Shown here piece after piece: positions 6,721-14,253 of a stretch of DNA of 64,000 bases. This stretch comes from DATFRY01 sp035489015 (lineage in GTDB: Bacteria; Myxococcota_A; Polyangia; Haliangiales; Haliangiaceae): assembly GCA_035489015.1 (NCBI GenBank), contig DATHKR010000163.1, positions 1 through 64,000 on the forward strand, written 5' to 3'. The position numbers and the translations under genes are program-made. Within the stretch, counting starts at the first letter, position 1; every line of letters begins with the position of its first letter. The notes beneath the pieces were generated by a model that worked only from the letters and a program-made list of their open reading frames with translations, had not been told where the DNA came from and did no database searches.

Positions 6721-7836
6721 ATGCAGCGGCGGCCGCTCATCCTGTCGGGTCTCGTCCACGACCTCCACGCCTCGGCGGCGTGCTGGGGACTGCGGAGGAG
6801 CGGGCTCTCGCCGCTGTGGCCGACCTCGCTGGCCGGCGAGGACGTGCCGCCGATCTCGCTCCACTGCGACGAGGACACGGCGTGGCAGGCCAGCGGCTGG
6901 CTCGACGAGGCGTCGATCGGCGCGGTCTGGTATCGCCGCGCTCGCAGCCCGGAGGAGTTTCCGCGCGCGCTTCCCGCCGACGTCGCCTTCCTGCGCACCG
7001 AGTGGGCTCGCTTTCTCCGCAACGTCTACGCGGTGAGCGACGAGCTGTCGGATCGGCTGTGGGTCAACCGGCCCGCCGCCGCGTCGTCGGCCGAGAACAA
7101 GCTGGTCCAGCTGCGGGCCGCGCGGCGCTGCGGCTGGCGGCTTCCTGCCACGCTGGTGTCGAACGATCCGGACGCCATCCGCCGGTTCGCCGCGCGCCAC
7201 CAGCGCGTCATCTACAAGCCGTTCATGCCGCACACGTGGGAGGAGGCGGGCAGCGGGCGCATGCACAGCAGCTTCGCCCGCCTGGTGGAGCCGGGCATGC
7301 TGGAGAGCGACGACAGCCTGTCGATGTGCCCGGGCATCTACCAGGCCTACGTGGACAAGCAGTTCGACCTGCGCGTGGTCGCGATCGGCGATCGCTTCTT
7401 CACCGTGCGACTGCGCGGGACCGGCGGCGAGGCGCTGGTCGACTGGCGGGTGCACACCTATGCACCCGACCTGGCCGCCGAGGCATGCCCGCTGCCGGCC
7501 GGATGCCAGGCCAGGCTCGAGTCGCTGATGCGCGAGCTCGGGCTCGCGGCCGGGAGCTTCGACCTGGTGGTCGACCGCGCCGGCGATGTGCATTTCCTCG
7601 AGGTGAACCAGTCGGGTCAGTTCCTGTTCCTCGAGGAGATGGTCGAGTCACTGCCGCTGCTGCAGGCGATCTGCGCCATGCTGGCCGAGGGCCGGACCGA
7701 CTACTCGCTCGACGCCAGCACCGAGATCACCTATCGCGCGTACATGGCGAGCGATCATCACCAGTCATGGTGGGAAGGCGTGCGCGGCCAGCTCGAGGCC
7801 GACACCCGGGCTGGCTCCTGGCTGTCCGTCGAGTAG
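6721..7836 (+). CDS. ATP-grasp graspetide synthetase (MvdD/PsnB type)
   Basis: 371 residues. The layout matches MvdC/MvdD-like ATP-grasp enzymes. The N-terminal pre-ATP-grasp domain (1-120) carries WYRR and FLRTEWARFLRNVY. A central segment holds NRPAAASSAENKLVQL followed by IYKPF (ATP-binding Lys). The catalytic half contains QAYVDKQFDLRVVAIGDRFF, and the magnesium-binding signature appears as FDLVVDRAGDVHFLEVNQSGQFLFLE near residue 300. These enzymes phosphorylate Asp/Glu side chains of the precursor and couple them to Thr/Ser or Lys, making macrolactones or macrolactams. Its natural substrate should be the peptide at 6474. No good ribosome-binding site precedes the ATG because a hairpin occupies that position, suggesting deliberately low translation. 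Confidence 0.9.
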   Translation: MQRRPLILSGLVHDLHASAACWGLRRSGLSPLWPTSLAGEDVPPISLHCDEDTAWQASGWLDEASIGAVWYRRARSPEEFPRALPADVAFLRTEWARFLRNVYAVSDELSDRLWVNRPAAASSAENKLVQLRAARRCGWRLPATLVSNDPDAIRRFAARHQRVIYKPFMPHTWEEAGSGRMHSSFARLVEPGMLESDDSLSMCPGIYQAYVDKQFDLRVVAIGDRFFTVRLRGTGGEALVDWRVHTYAPDLAAEACPLPAGCQARLESLMRELGLAAGSFDLVVDRAGDVHFLEVNQSGQFLFLEEMVESLPLLQAICAMLAEGRTDYSLDASTEITYRAYMASDHHQSWWEGVRGQLEADTRAGSWLSVE

Positions 7837-7896
7837 CGGACCGGATGCCGGCCCTGTCGAGGTGCGACACGAGCCGCCGGAGGACGTCTCCTGCGC

Positions 7897-8148
7897 TCAT
7901 GGCGGGAGCAGCGGCGCGTCCGGCCAGGCGCGACGGTAGGTCTCGTCGCCCAGGAGGAGGCGCGCGAGGGCGAGGGCGGCCTGCTCGCGGGTGTAGTCGG
8001 CGTGGCGTGCTCGGATGCCGGCGAGGGCGAGAGCACGGACGTCGTCGGACATCGAGGCGGCGAGCTCCACGCGGGCAGCCGGGGTGAGGCGCCGGTACCA
8101 CTGCACCTGCGCGTCGTGGGCGGCTCGGGCGGTGTCGCGGGGCGGCAT
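7897..8148 (-). CDS. Small conserved hypothetical protein
   Basis: This 83-residue, mostly helical soluble protein has a C-terminal signature DVRALALAGIRARH followed by DYTREQAALALARLLLGDETYRRAW. I recall the same pattern (RxLALAGIRxRHPxYs, then RLLxGD) in small conserved proteins that often sit beside nucleotidyltransferase-like genes, but none is adjacent here. Function unknown. It converges on the graspetide synthetase and begins with ATG at 8148. Probably real because the conserved motif is intact. Confidence 0.7.
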   Translation of the reverse strand: MPPRDTARAAHDAQVQWYRRLTPAARVELAASMSDDVRALALAGIRARHADYTREQAALALARLLLGDETYRRAWPDAPLLPP

Positions 8149-8212
8149 CCGCCTGGAGTCTAGCGCGGGCGCGCGGCGGTCGTCGTGTTCGCGGGGCGGC
8201 GCCGGGTGGATC

Positions 8213-9094
8213 TCAGTCGTCGCGGACCGTGTCGATGGTGATCGACACCTCCGACGAGGTCTGGAACGCGGCGCAGCCGAGGTCGGTGTCGGTGGTGGCC
8301 TGGTTGATCCGCTTCATCCAGGCGTTCTCGATGTAGTTGCCGATGCCGGACTCGCCGGCCAGGATGAGCGGATCGAGCACCGCGGCCGGGATGACCAGCT
8401 CGCCGTCGTCCGCGGCGCGGCACTCGACGTAGGCCTCGATGCCGTGATGGTCGCTGTCGGCGTGGAGGATCAGCTCGGTCCCCTCCGGGGAGCTCGGGTC
8501 GGCGGTCCAGGTCACCACCAGATCGTCGTGCTCGCGGGCAGTCAGCTGGTCCGGCTCCACCGCGAGCGGAGGCACGCCGCGCACGGTCAGGGACAGCGCG
8601 GCATGGCCGCCGGCCCCGTCGGCGGTCAGGGTGAGCTCGTCGCCGGGCCCGTAGAGACCTGGCAGGTCGGCGCCGGCCTTGTAGGTGTTGTTCTGGTCCG
8701 GCTCGAGGGTCAGCTCGGGGTCGGTGCCGGTGAGGCGAACGGTGCCGATCGCGATCGGGTGCGGGAAGCCGCGACAGTCGCCTCCGGTCGCGCAGATCGT
8801 GTCGCCCTGGCACTCGCGATCGCAGAACGGAGGCTCGGGGCCGAAGAAGGCGCACTCCCCTTCCCGGACCTTCTCCTCGACGGTGGTCGGCCACGACACG
8901 TCGTCATAGGACCCGTTGAACCTGGGGATCTCCGGCCGCGCGTAGATCTCGAACAGGGCGTGCGGCGCGGCCGGGCAATGGAGCACGGAGGCGTCCGCCC
9001 TGTCGCGCGGCGGGTCGGCGCCATCCCCGCCGCCGCAGCCGATCGCGAACAGGGCGGCCGCCGGCAGACAGAGATGGATCCATCGACCGGGCAT
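8213..9094 (-). CDS. Lipoprotein of unknown function
   Basis: 293 residues starting MPGRWIHLCLPAAALFAIGCGGG, a lipoprotein signal with lipobox AIGC. A short Gly/Asp linker leads to an extracytoplasmic part with several cysteines near residues 80-108 (ECAFFGPEPPFCDRECQ, ICATGGDCRG), probably disulfide-paired. Beta-rich segments follow (LTLTADGAGGHAALSLTVRG, DDLVVTWTADPSSPEGTELIL) that look like an Ig-like or jelly-roll domain. No enzyme motif is seen. It stands alone between a small hypothetical gene and the DUF1579 pair on the same strand. Confidence 0.8.
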   Translation of the reverse strand: MPGRWIHLCLPAAALFAIGCGGGDGADPPRDRADASVLHCPAAPHALFEIYARPEIPRFNGSYDDVSWPTTVEEKVREGECAFFGPEPPFCDRECQGDTICATGGDCRGFPHPIAIGTVRLTGTDPELTLEPDQNNTYKAGADLPGLYGPGDELTLTADGAGGHAALSLTVRGVPPLAVEPDQLTAREHDDLVVTWTADPSSPEGTELILHADSDHHGIEAYVECRAADDGELVIPAAVLDPLILAGESGIGNYIENAWMKRINQATTDTDLGCAAFQTSSEVSITIDTVRDD

Positions 9095-9190
9095 GAGTCC
9101 ATTCGTAGCAAGCGGCGGGCCCCGCGCGTCGGCTCCGGTTTCGCCAGGCTGGCCGGTGCGGTCCTCAGTTTTCTGCGGCTCGCCGGCTGG

Positions 9191-9793
9191 CTACAGGCGG
9201 GTCGACAGGGCGATCCAGTTCACCTCCCAGGTCTTGCCGCCATCGGCGGAGAAGGCCTGCTCGAAGCGGAACGAGCGGGGCTTGATTTCCGACCACACGT
9301 AGCGGACGAGAATGCTGCGGCCCTCGAACATCTCTTGATCGTAGAACTCGCCGCGGCCGCCCTTGAACTCACCCACCCATGGCACGTCGAACTGGCCGCT
9401 CTTCTGGATGGCCCAGTTGAGCGTCCACTGCCGCGAGGTCGGCGAGTAGAGGCGCACCATCAGCGCCTCCATCGGCCCGTCAGGCGTCTGGTTGTGGATC
9501 TCGTCGATGTTGCCCTTGCCGCTCCAGATCGGGCGCACCTCCGAGGTGCCGGACATCTCGATCCACACGTTCGAGCCGTGGAGCGGGCTCTTGAGCCGCC
9601 GGATCCGGGCCTTCCAGCGGCCGAACAGGAAGTCGAAGTCATGCTGGCCGTCGCGCGGCGGGGACGCCGTCCGCGGCGCCTCGGCGGGCGACGCGGTCGG
9701 CAGGACGACGAGCGCGAGCGAGGCCGCGACCGCCAGGCAGAGAGCGTGAGGCACGGAGCGCCTCGACATCGGATTCGAGATGCGCTTCGTCAT
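9191..9793 (-). CDS. Exported DUF1579-like protein (second of tandem pair)
   Basis: 200 residues. An N-terminal signal peptide (hydrophobic ALCLAVAASLALVVL, cut near AEA) precedes a compact beta-barrel domain: DFDFLFGRWKARIRRL, RPIWSGKGNIDE, MVRLYSPTSRQWTLNWA, GRGEFYDQEMFEG and FSADGGKTWEVNW. This pattern fits the DUF1579 family of calycin-like proteins of unknown ligand. It is about 65% identical by eye to the gene upstream and overlaps it by 4 bp (ATGA), so the two are translationally coupled products of a duplication. Start chosen at 9793 because of that overlap and the signal peptide. Confidence 0.8.
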   Translation of the reverse strand: MTKRISNPMSRRSVPHALCLAVAASLALVVLPTASPAEAPRTASPPRDGQHDFDFLFGRWKARIRRLKSPLHGSNVWIEMSGTSEVRPIWSGKGNIDEIHNQTPDGPMEALMVRLYSPTSRQWTLNWAIQKSGQFDVPWVGEFKGGRGEFYDQEMFEGRSILVRYVWSEIKPRSFRFEQAFSADGGKTWEVNWIALSTRL

Positions 9794-10386
9794 CGGGCTC
9801 CCTGCTTGATGCGAGTGGATTCGGCGACCCAGTTCGCTTCCCAGGTCTTGCCGCCGTCGGCGGAGTACGACTGCTCGAAGTGGCCCGAGGTCGGCGTGAT
9901 GTTCGACCACACGTAGCGCACGAGGATGCTGCGGCCCTCGAACGGCTCGTGGTCGTAGAACTCGCCGCGGCCGTTCTTGAACTCGCCGATGGTCGGGACG
10001 TCGAAGCGTCCGTTCTTCTGGTTCGCCCAGTTGAGCGACCACTGCCGCGAGGTCGGCGAGTACAGCCGCACCATGATCGCCTGCATGTGCCCGGTCGGCC
10101 CGTCGGCCTCGAACTCCTCGATGTTCCCCTTGCCGCCCCAGATCGGGCGCACCACCGAGATGCCGGTCATCTCGTACCACTCGCGCGAGCCGTGCAGCGG
10201 GTTCTTGAGCCGCCGCACCTGGACCTTCCAGCGCCCGATCAGGAAATCGAAGTCGCGCTGTCCATCGCGCACCTTGCAGGTCGCCTCCCGTGACTCCTCC
10301 GCACGGGTCGGGCTGGGAAGGGTGACGAGCGCGATCAGGACCGCGACCGCCAGGCACCGGGCATGAGAGATCCGCAGCGTTGACAT
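9790..10386 (-). CDS. Exported DUF1579-like protein (first of tandem pair)
   Basis: 198 residues from the ATG at 10386; an upstream in-frame ATG at 10452 would lengthen it but would push the signal peptide inward. The signal peptide MSTLRISHARCLAVAVLIAL ends near RAEE. The mature domain repeats every landmark of its downstream neighbour: DFDFLIGRWKVQVRRL, RPIWGGKGNIEEF, MVRLYSPTSRQW, GRGEFYDHEPFEG and YSADGGKTWEANW. Ligand unknown. First gene of a two-gene operon of paralogues; the gap upstream to the HEAT gene holds the promoter. Confidence 0.8.
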   Translation of the reverse strand: MSTLRISHARCLAVAVLIALVTLPSPTRAEESREATCKVRDGQRDFDFLIGRWKVQVRRLKNPLHGSREWYEMTGISVVRPIWGGKGNIEEFEADGPTGHMQAIMVRLYSPTSRQWSLNWANQKNGRFDVPTIGEFKNGRGEFYDHEPFEGRSILVRYVWSNITPTSGHFEQSYSADGGKTWEANWVAESTRIKQGAR

Positions 10387-10612
10387 GCGCCGACTCTTCC
10401 ACCGTCCATGGACGACGAAAATGGCCAAACACCGCCGGATCGATAGGTCCATTATGGAGGTTGATCGCTGTCAGCCGTTTGCATGGGTGGCAGGGAGGCG
10501 CACCTCTCCACCGATCACGCGGGGACGGAATGCGGCTGGATCGAGTCGTGGGGTTCTGCTCGCCGGTGGACCTCGCTATGCTGCGCTGGTTGCGACGTCG
10601 CGGGCAGGCGAG

Positions 10613-11770
10613 TTGTTGATTCCATCGACACGGCACCGGCGCTGGCTGGCAGCTGGCAGCGCGGCGCTCCTCTTGATCGGGATCGTGGTGCTCGTGACCG
10701 GGCGGGACCCTGCTTCTCCCGAAGACGCGCCGCGTGCGGGGCGGCCGACGGATGGATCCCGGGCCAGCCTTCCGGGTGCGGGCACGACCGCGGCGCCGGC
10801 GGCCCGTCGGTGGGAGAAGGATGAGGTCCCGATGCCCGGCTGCTGGCCGTCGCTGCGCGAGTTCGACCGTCTCGCGTCGATCGACGATCTGCATGCGGCG
10901 ATCGCCGCGGTCGGCGGTCAGGATGTTCTGCTGGCCGGCTATCTACAGGAGCGACTGACCGAGCTCATCGGCAGCGATGTGGAGCGGGCTCGCGCGGTGC
11001 TGGCGTGGGCCCGGGAGGCCGGCGGGCCGCAGCTCGAGATCCTCCTCGGGGCGCTGAAGGCCTCGCCCGCGGTGCAGAACCCCGCGGTGGCGGAGGGGCT
11101 GCTGGCGATGGGCGAGGACGGGACCGCGTCGGTCGACCTCCGCAGCCGGGCGCTCGATGCGCTCGAGACCCAGCGCTCGCTGGACGCGCGCACGATGAGC
11201 CGGATGAAGGCGATCGCGCTCGACGAGACGTCGGACGCGGCGGCCTGGATGGCGACCCGCAGCCTCGGTCGGGTGATGCAGGAGGACTTCGAGCGGACGG
11301 GCACGTACGCGCCGTACTGGAAGGAGCTGCTGGCGATCGGGCGCGAGTCGGAGGAGACCGCCGTGCAGCTGCTCGCCCTCGAGATGCCGTCGTATGCGGA
11401 TCCGGTTCTCGACGGCGAGTCGATCGAGGATCTCGCCAGGCTGCTGCGCAGCGACCCGGACCGCAACGTGCGCGAGATGGCCGCGCACCGGCTCTCGGTC
11501 ACCCGCGCGCCGGACAAGGTGATCGCGGTCTACCGGCAGGCGTTCCCGGCCGAGGCGGACGAGTGCGTCAGGTGGGCGATCTTCCGGTTCGCGGTGAGGG
11601 TCGCGGGCGCGGGCGCGCTGCCGGTCCTGGCCGAATTCGCGGCGGTCGATCCTCGCTTCAAGCCGGACCGCGACGACTTCGCCGCGCTGTACGCGTCGGG
11701 GACGGTCGACTTCGCCCGCATCTGGGTCGGCAAGGCCGAGCGACACCAGTGCGAGGGACCCGAGGAATGA
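10613..11770 (+). CDS. Membrane-anchored HEAT-repeat protein
   Basis: About 385 residues if started at TTG 10613, which has a purine-rich AGGCGAG just before it; no ATG fits immediately upstream of the membrane segment and the true start is uncertain. The N-terminus has a single membrane-spanning helix (WLAAGSAALLLIGIVVLV), then a Pro/Ala-rich linker, then tandem alpha-helical repeats of HEAT type (VERARAVLAWAREAGGPQ, DLRSRALDALETQRSL, EETAVQLLALEMPSYAD, NVREMAAHRLSVTR). Such proteins are protein-binding scaffolds. The next gene overlaps it by 4 bp and is also a HEAT protein, suggesting a two-subunit envelope assembly. Confidence 0.7.
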   Translation: MLIPSTRHRRWLAAGSAALLLIGIVVLVTGRDPASPEDAPRAGRPTDGSRASLPGAGTTAAPAARRWEKDEVPMPGCWPSLREFDRLASIDDLHAAIAAVGGQDVLLAGYLQERLTELIGSDVERARAVLAWAREAGGPQLEILLGALKASPAVQNPAVAEGLLAMGEDGTASVDLRSRALDALETQRSLDARTMSRMKAIALDETSDAAAWMATRSLGRVMQEDFERTGTYAPYWKELLAIGRESEETAVQLLALEMPSYADPVLDGESIEDLARLLRSDPDRNVREMAAHRLSVTRAPDKVIAVYRQAFPAEADECVRWAIFRFAVRVAGAGALPVLAEFAAVDPRFKPDRDDFAALYASGTVDFARIWVGKAERHQCEGPEE

Positions 11771-12801
11771 ACCGTTCCGGCCACGGACGCTCGTCCAGGT
11801 GGAGCGGCGCCGCGCTGCTGGTGGCGCTGTCGTCGCTGCTGCTGGCGGCCGGGCCGGGCGGGTCGGGCCAGCCGGTCCAGCCGGCCCAGCCGGGCGCCGC
11901 GGGCAGGCCGCTCGAGTCAGCGCCCTGCTCTCTCCGGGTCATGGTCGAGGACCTTCGCGGCGCGCTCGCCGATGGCTCGCCGTCGCTGCAGCGCTACATG
12001 CTGACCCTCCTCAAGGAGGCAGCCCTGCGCATGCCGGTCGACGAGCTGCGCGCTGCCTTTGCGGCCGAGCGCGATCCGAAGGTGCTGGAGGCGCTCGGCA
12101 TCGCGCTGGCCACCCGCGCGAGCAACACCGGCGAGCCCGCGGTGATCGAGTCGATCGTCGACCGCGCCCGCGGCGACGCCGACCCGGCGCTGCGCGCCGC
12201 GGCGCTGTCCGGGCTGCGCGGGGTCGGCTCCGTGGAGATGATGAACAAGGCGCGTGGTGCGACCTACGCCGACTTCCTGCGCGATCCGGCGCCCGCGGTC
12301 CGGGCCGCGGCGGTCGACAAACTGGTCCACGAGGACGCCCAGGTCTACTTCGGCCACGAGGGCCCGGTCTCGGACGCGGCGGTCAAGGCCGCCGCTGCCA
12401 GCTCCGATCCGGCGCTCGCGGCCCGGCTCCTGGCCGAGGTCTCGATGGAGGCGGCCGGCCCGGAGTCGGTCGCGACCCTGGTCCAGCAGCTCGGCTCGGC
12501 CGACCCGACGCTTCGAGCCGCGGCCGCGCGGGCGCTCGGCGGCGTGGGCGGCGCCCACAGCGAGACGGCCAGGCGCGCGCTGGTCGAGCGCTACGGCGCC
12601 GACGACGCCCGCGAGGTGCGCGTCGCCATCCTCGAGGGCCTGGTGCAGCTCGGCCTCGGCGGCGCCAGGCCCGTCCTGGAATCCCTGCGCGGCGTCGATC
12701 CAGAGCTCGGCCCGGAGATCGACGCCTGGCTCCAGGTGCTCGCGATGAACCTGCAGCAGTGGTCCATCATCCTGCGCGAGAAGCAGCGACTGCGCCCCTG
12801 A
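11767..12801 (+). CDS. Exported HEAT-repeat protein coupled to the preceding one
   Basis: 344 residues, start ATG overlapping the previous stop (ATGA). A signal peptide (SGAALLVALSSLLLAAGPGG) precedes a Gln/Pro/Ala linker and a HEAT-repeat solenoid to the end: DPKVLEALGIALATRA, DPALRAAALSGLRGVG, DPAPAVRAAAVDKLV, DPTLRAAAARALGGVGG and REVRVAILEGLVQLG. The DP-x-(V/L)RxAA consensus is typical of HEAT/PBS-lyase-like repeats. No catalytic residues. Probably works with the membrane-anchored HEAT protein in the periplasm. Confidence 0.8.
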   Translation: MNRSGHGRSSRWSGAALLVALSSLLLAAGPGGSGQPVQPAQPGAAGRPLESAPCSLRVMVEDLRGALADGSPSLQRYMLTLLKEAALRMPVDELRAAFAAERDPKVLEALGIALATRASNTGEPAVIESIVDRARGDADPALRAAALSGLRGVGSVEMMNKARGATYADFLRDPAPAVRAAAVDKLVHEDAQVYFGHEGPVSDAAVKAAAASSDPALAARLLAEVSMEAAGPESVATLVQQLGSADPTLRAAAARALGGVGGAHSETARRALVERYGADDAREVRVAILEGLVQLGLGGARPVLESLRGVDPELGPEIDAWLQVLAMNLQQWSIILREKQRLRP

Positions 12802-12842
12802 GAATCCCCGTCCCGACCCGACCGACCCGACAAGGAGGACAC

Positions 12843-13436
12843 ATGGCCAAGACGCCGACCGGAGTGCTTCCCTCGAGAACGTTCGCGATCACCCTCCTGT
12901 GCGCGGTGGCCGTCGCCCTCGCCCTCCCCTCCTCGTCCACGGCGGCGACCAAGACCGCGCGCGGCCCGATCTGCGAGTCGACCGCGCGGGTCGGCTCGAC
13001 GACCTTCTACTCCTGCAACGGCAGCACCCACACCGCCCTCGACATCAGCAACCAGTCCTGCAGCGAGTGGAATCACCGCGGCATGATCCTGGGCAGCGTG
13101 AAGTACAACCTCTTCGGCGGCTGCGCCGCGAACTGCGCGAACCCGCCGCCCAACCCGAACTGCAACGGCGGCGCCGGCAACTACTACGTGGTGAACGGCG
13201 CCAACGGCTGGGAGTTCCGCCAGCTGCACTTCAACCCGAGCGTCAACACCTTCACCCGCACCTGCGACCGCTGCGCTCTCGGCCTGGTCGGCGCCACCGG
13301 CCACGCCTTTGGAGCCCACTCGCACTCCGACAACCGCCAGTTCGGGACCCGCAAGAGCGCCTGGTACACCAGCGTCGGGACGACCTGCGGCACCAGCGGC
13401 TTCTGCGACCGCGTGGTCGGCAAGCCGACGCTCTGA
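12843..13436 (+). CDS. Exported M23/LytM-like metallopeptidase domain protein
   Basis: 197 residues with a good signal peptide (ITLLCAVAVALALP, cut near TAA). The mature protein resembles the core of M23 (lysostaphin/LytM) peptidases: THTALDIS supplies the HxxxD zinc pair, WEFRQLHF corresponds to the central strand, and GATGHAFGAHSHSDN corresponds to the GxTGxSTGPHLHF motif with its HxH. Eight or so cysteines suggest disulfides. M23 enzymes cut peptidoglycan cross-bridges, so this could be a lytic predation factor, but the canonical PHLH is AHSH and activity is unproven. An AAGGAGGA site lies just ahead of the ATG. It is 41 bp after the HEAT genes and may be co-transcribed. Confidence 0.7.
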   Translation: MAKTPTGVLPSRTFAITLLCAVAVALALPSSSTAATKTARGPICESTARVGSTTFYSCNGSTHTALDISNQSCSEWNHRGMILGSVKYNLFGGCAANCANPPPNPNCNGGAGNYYVVNGANGWEFRQLHFNPSVNTFTRTCDRCALGLVGATGHAFGAHSHSDNRQFGTRKSAWYTSVGTTCGTSGFCDRVVGKPTL

Positions 13437-13569
13437 GCGGCGAGGCCGGGCAGGCATATTCTGCGCACCCACCTGCGCGCCGGCGCGCCAGATCTGCTCG
13501 ATCCGGGCGCCAGGTGGGCGGAGAGCACGGGGCGCCCGGCGGCATGCGGGTTGCTGGCTCCTCGTGCTC

Positions 13570-14238
13570 ATGGATGACTTCATGTCGGTCTGGCTGGCCG
13601 TCCTGGTCGCGGCTCCCGTTGCGATCGGCTGTGGCGGTGTCACGGAGGTGGGCGAGGTCGATGCGGGATCGGGCGGGGAGGCCGACGCCGGCTCCGGCGG
13701 TCAACCGGATGGGTCGGCGGCGGATGCCGCGCCGGCCTGTGCGGTCGCGGCCCGCTACGACGTGCTGACCGGGGATGATGCCAACGCGGTGGCGGGAGGC
13801 GCGGCCGACACCGGGCTGTTCGTGTTCGTCGATCTCGGCGGTGAGGACCGGTTCAAGGTCACCTTTGCCCCCGGCTTCGAGCCGTTCCTCGGCGCCGACG
13901 GCCTGGCCGACCCGCAGGATGGCAGCGGCACTCAGGACGATCTCGTGGTGCCGGGCCCGATCGCGATCGCGGGGCCGCAGCTGACCTATGCGACCGCCGG
14001 GGTGGCGATCGAGATCTTCGGCAATGTCGCCGTGGAGACGTTCGAGCAGGGCTACTACGCGACCGGCGGCTCGGTGCAGCTCGACAGCGTGGACGGCCAG
14101 CTCGCCTTTTCTCTGGTGGAGATCTCGTTCGAGCACGTCGTCATCGATCCGGACACGCTCGAGCAGACTCCGGGGCCGTCGGGCTGCACGACCTCCATCG
14201 GATCGGCGGGCGTCGTGGTCACCATCCAGAACGAGTGA
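13570..14238 (+). CDS. Lipoprotein with Asp/Gly-rich linker
   Basis: 222 residues. Lipobox AIGC lies in MSVWLAVLVAAPVAIGCGG, so the ATG at 13582 is also possible as start. A low-complexity Gly/Asp/Ala/Ser linker (DAGSGGEADAGSGG) follows, a style typical of Myxococcota surface lipoproteins. The rest is beta-rich without known motifs (FVFVDLGGEDRFKVTFAPG, ATAGVAIEIFGNVAVETF). Function unknown. It converges on kup with a 15-bp gap. Confidence 0.7.
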   Translation: MDDFMSVWLAVLVAAPVAIGCGGVTEVGEVDAGSGGEADAGSGGQPDGSAADAAPACAVAARYDVLTGDDANAVAGGAADTGLFVFVDLGGEDRFKVTFAPGFEPFLGADGLADPQDGSGTQDDLVVPGPIAIAGPQLTYATAGVAIEIFGNVAVETFEQGYYATGGSVQLDSVDGQLAFSLVEISFEHVVIDPDTLEQTPGPSGCTTSIGSAGVVVTIQNE

Positions 14239-14253
14239 CAGGGCCAGAGCCGG

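Noticed and set aside
13475..13488. 14-bp perfect palindrome GCGCGCCGGCGCGC
   Set aside because: Only alternating G/C; expected by chance at this base composition, with no gene start nearby that needs it.
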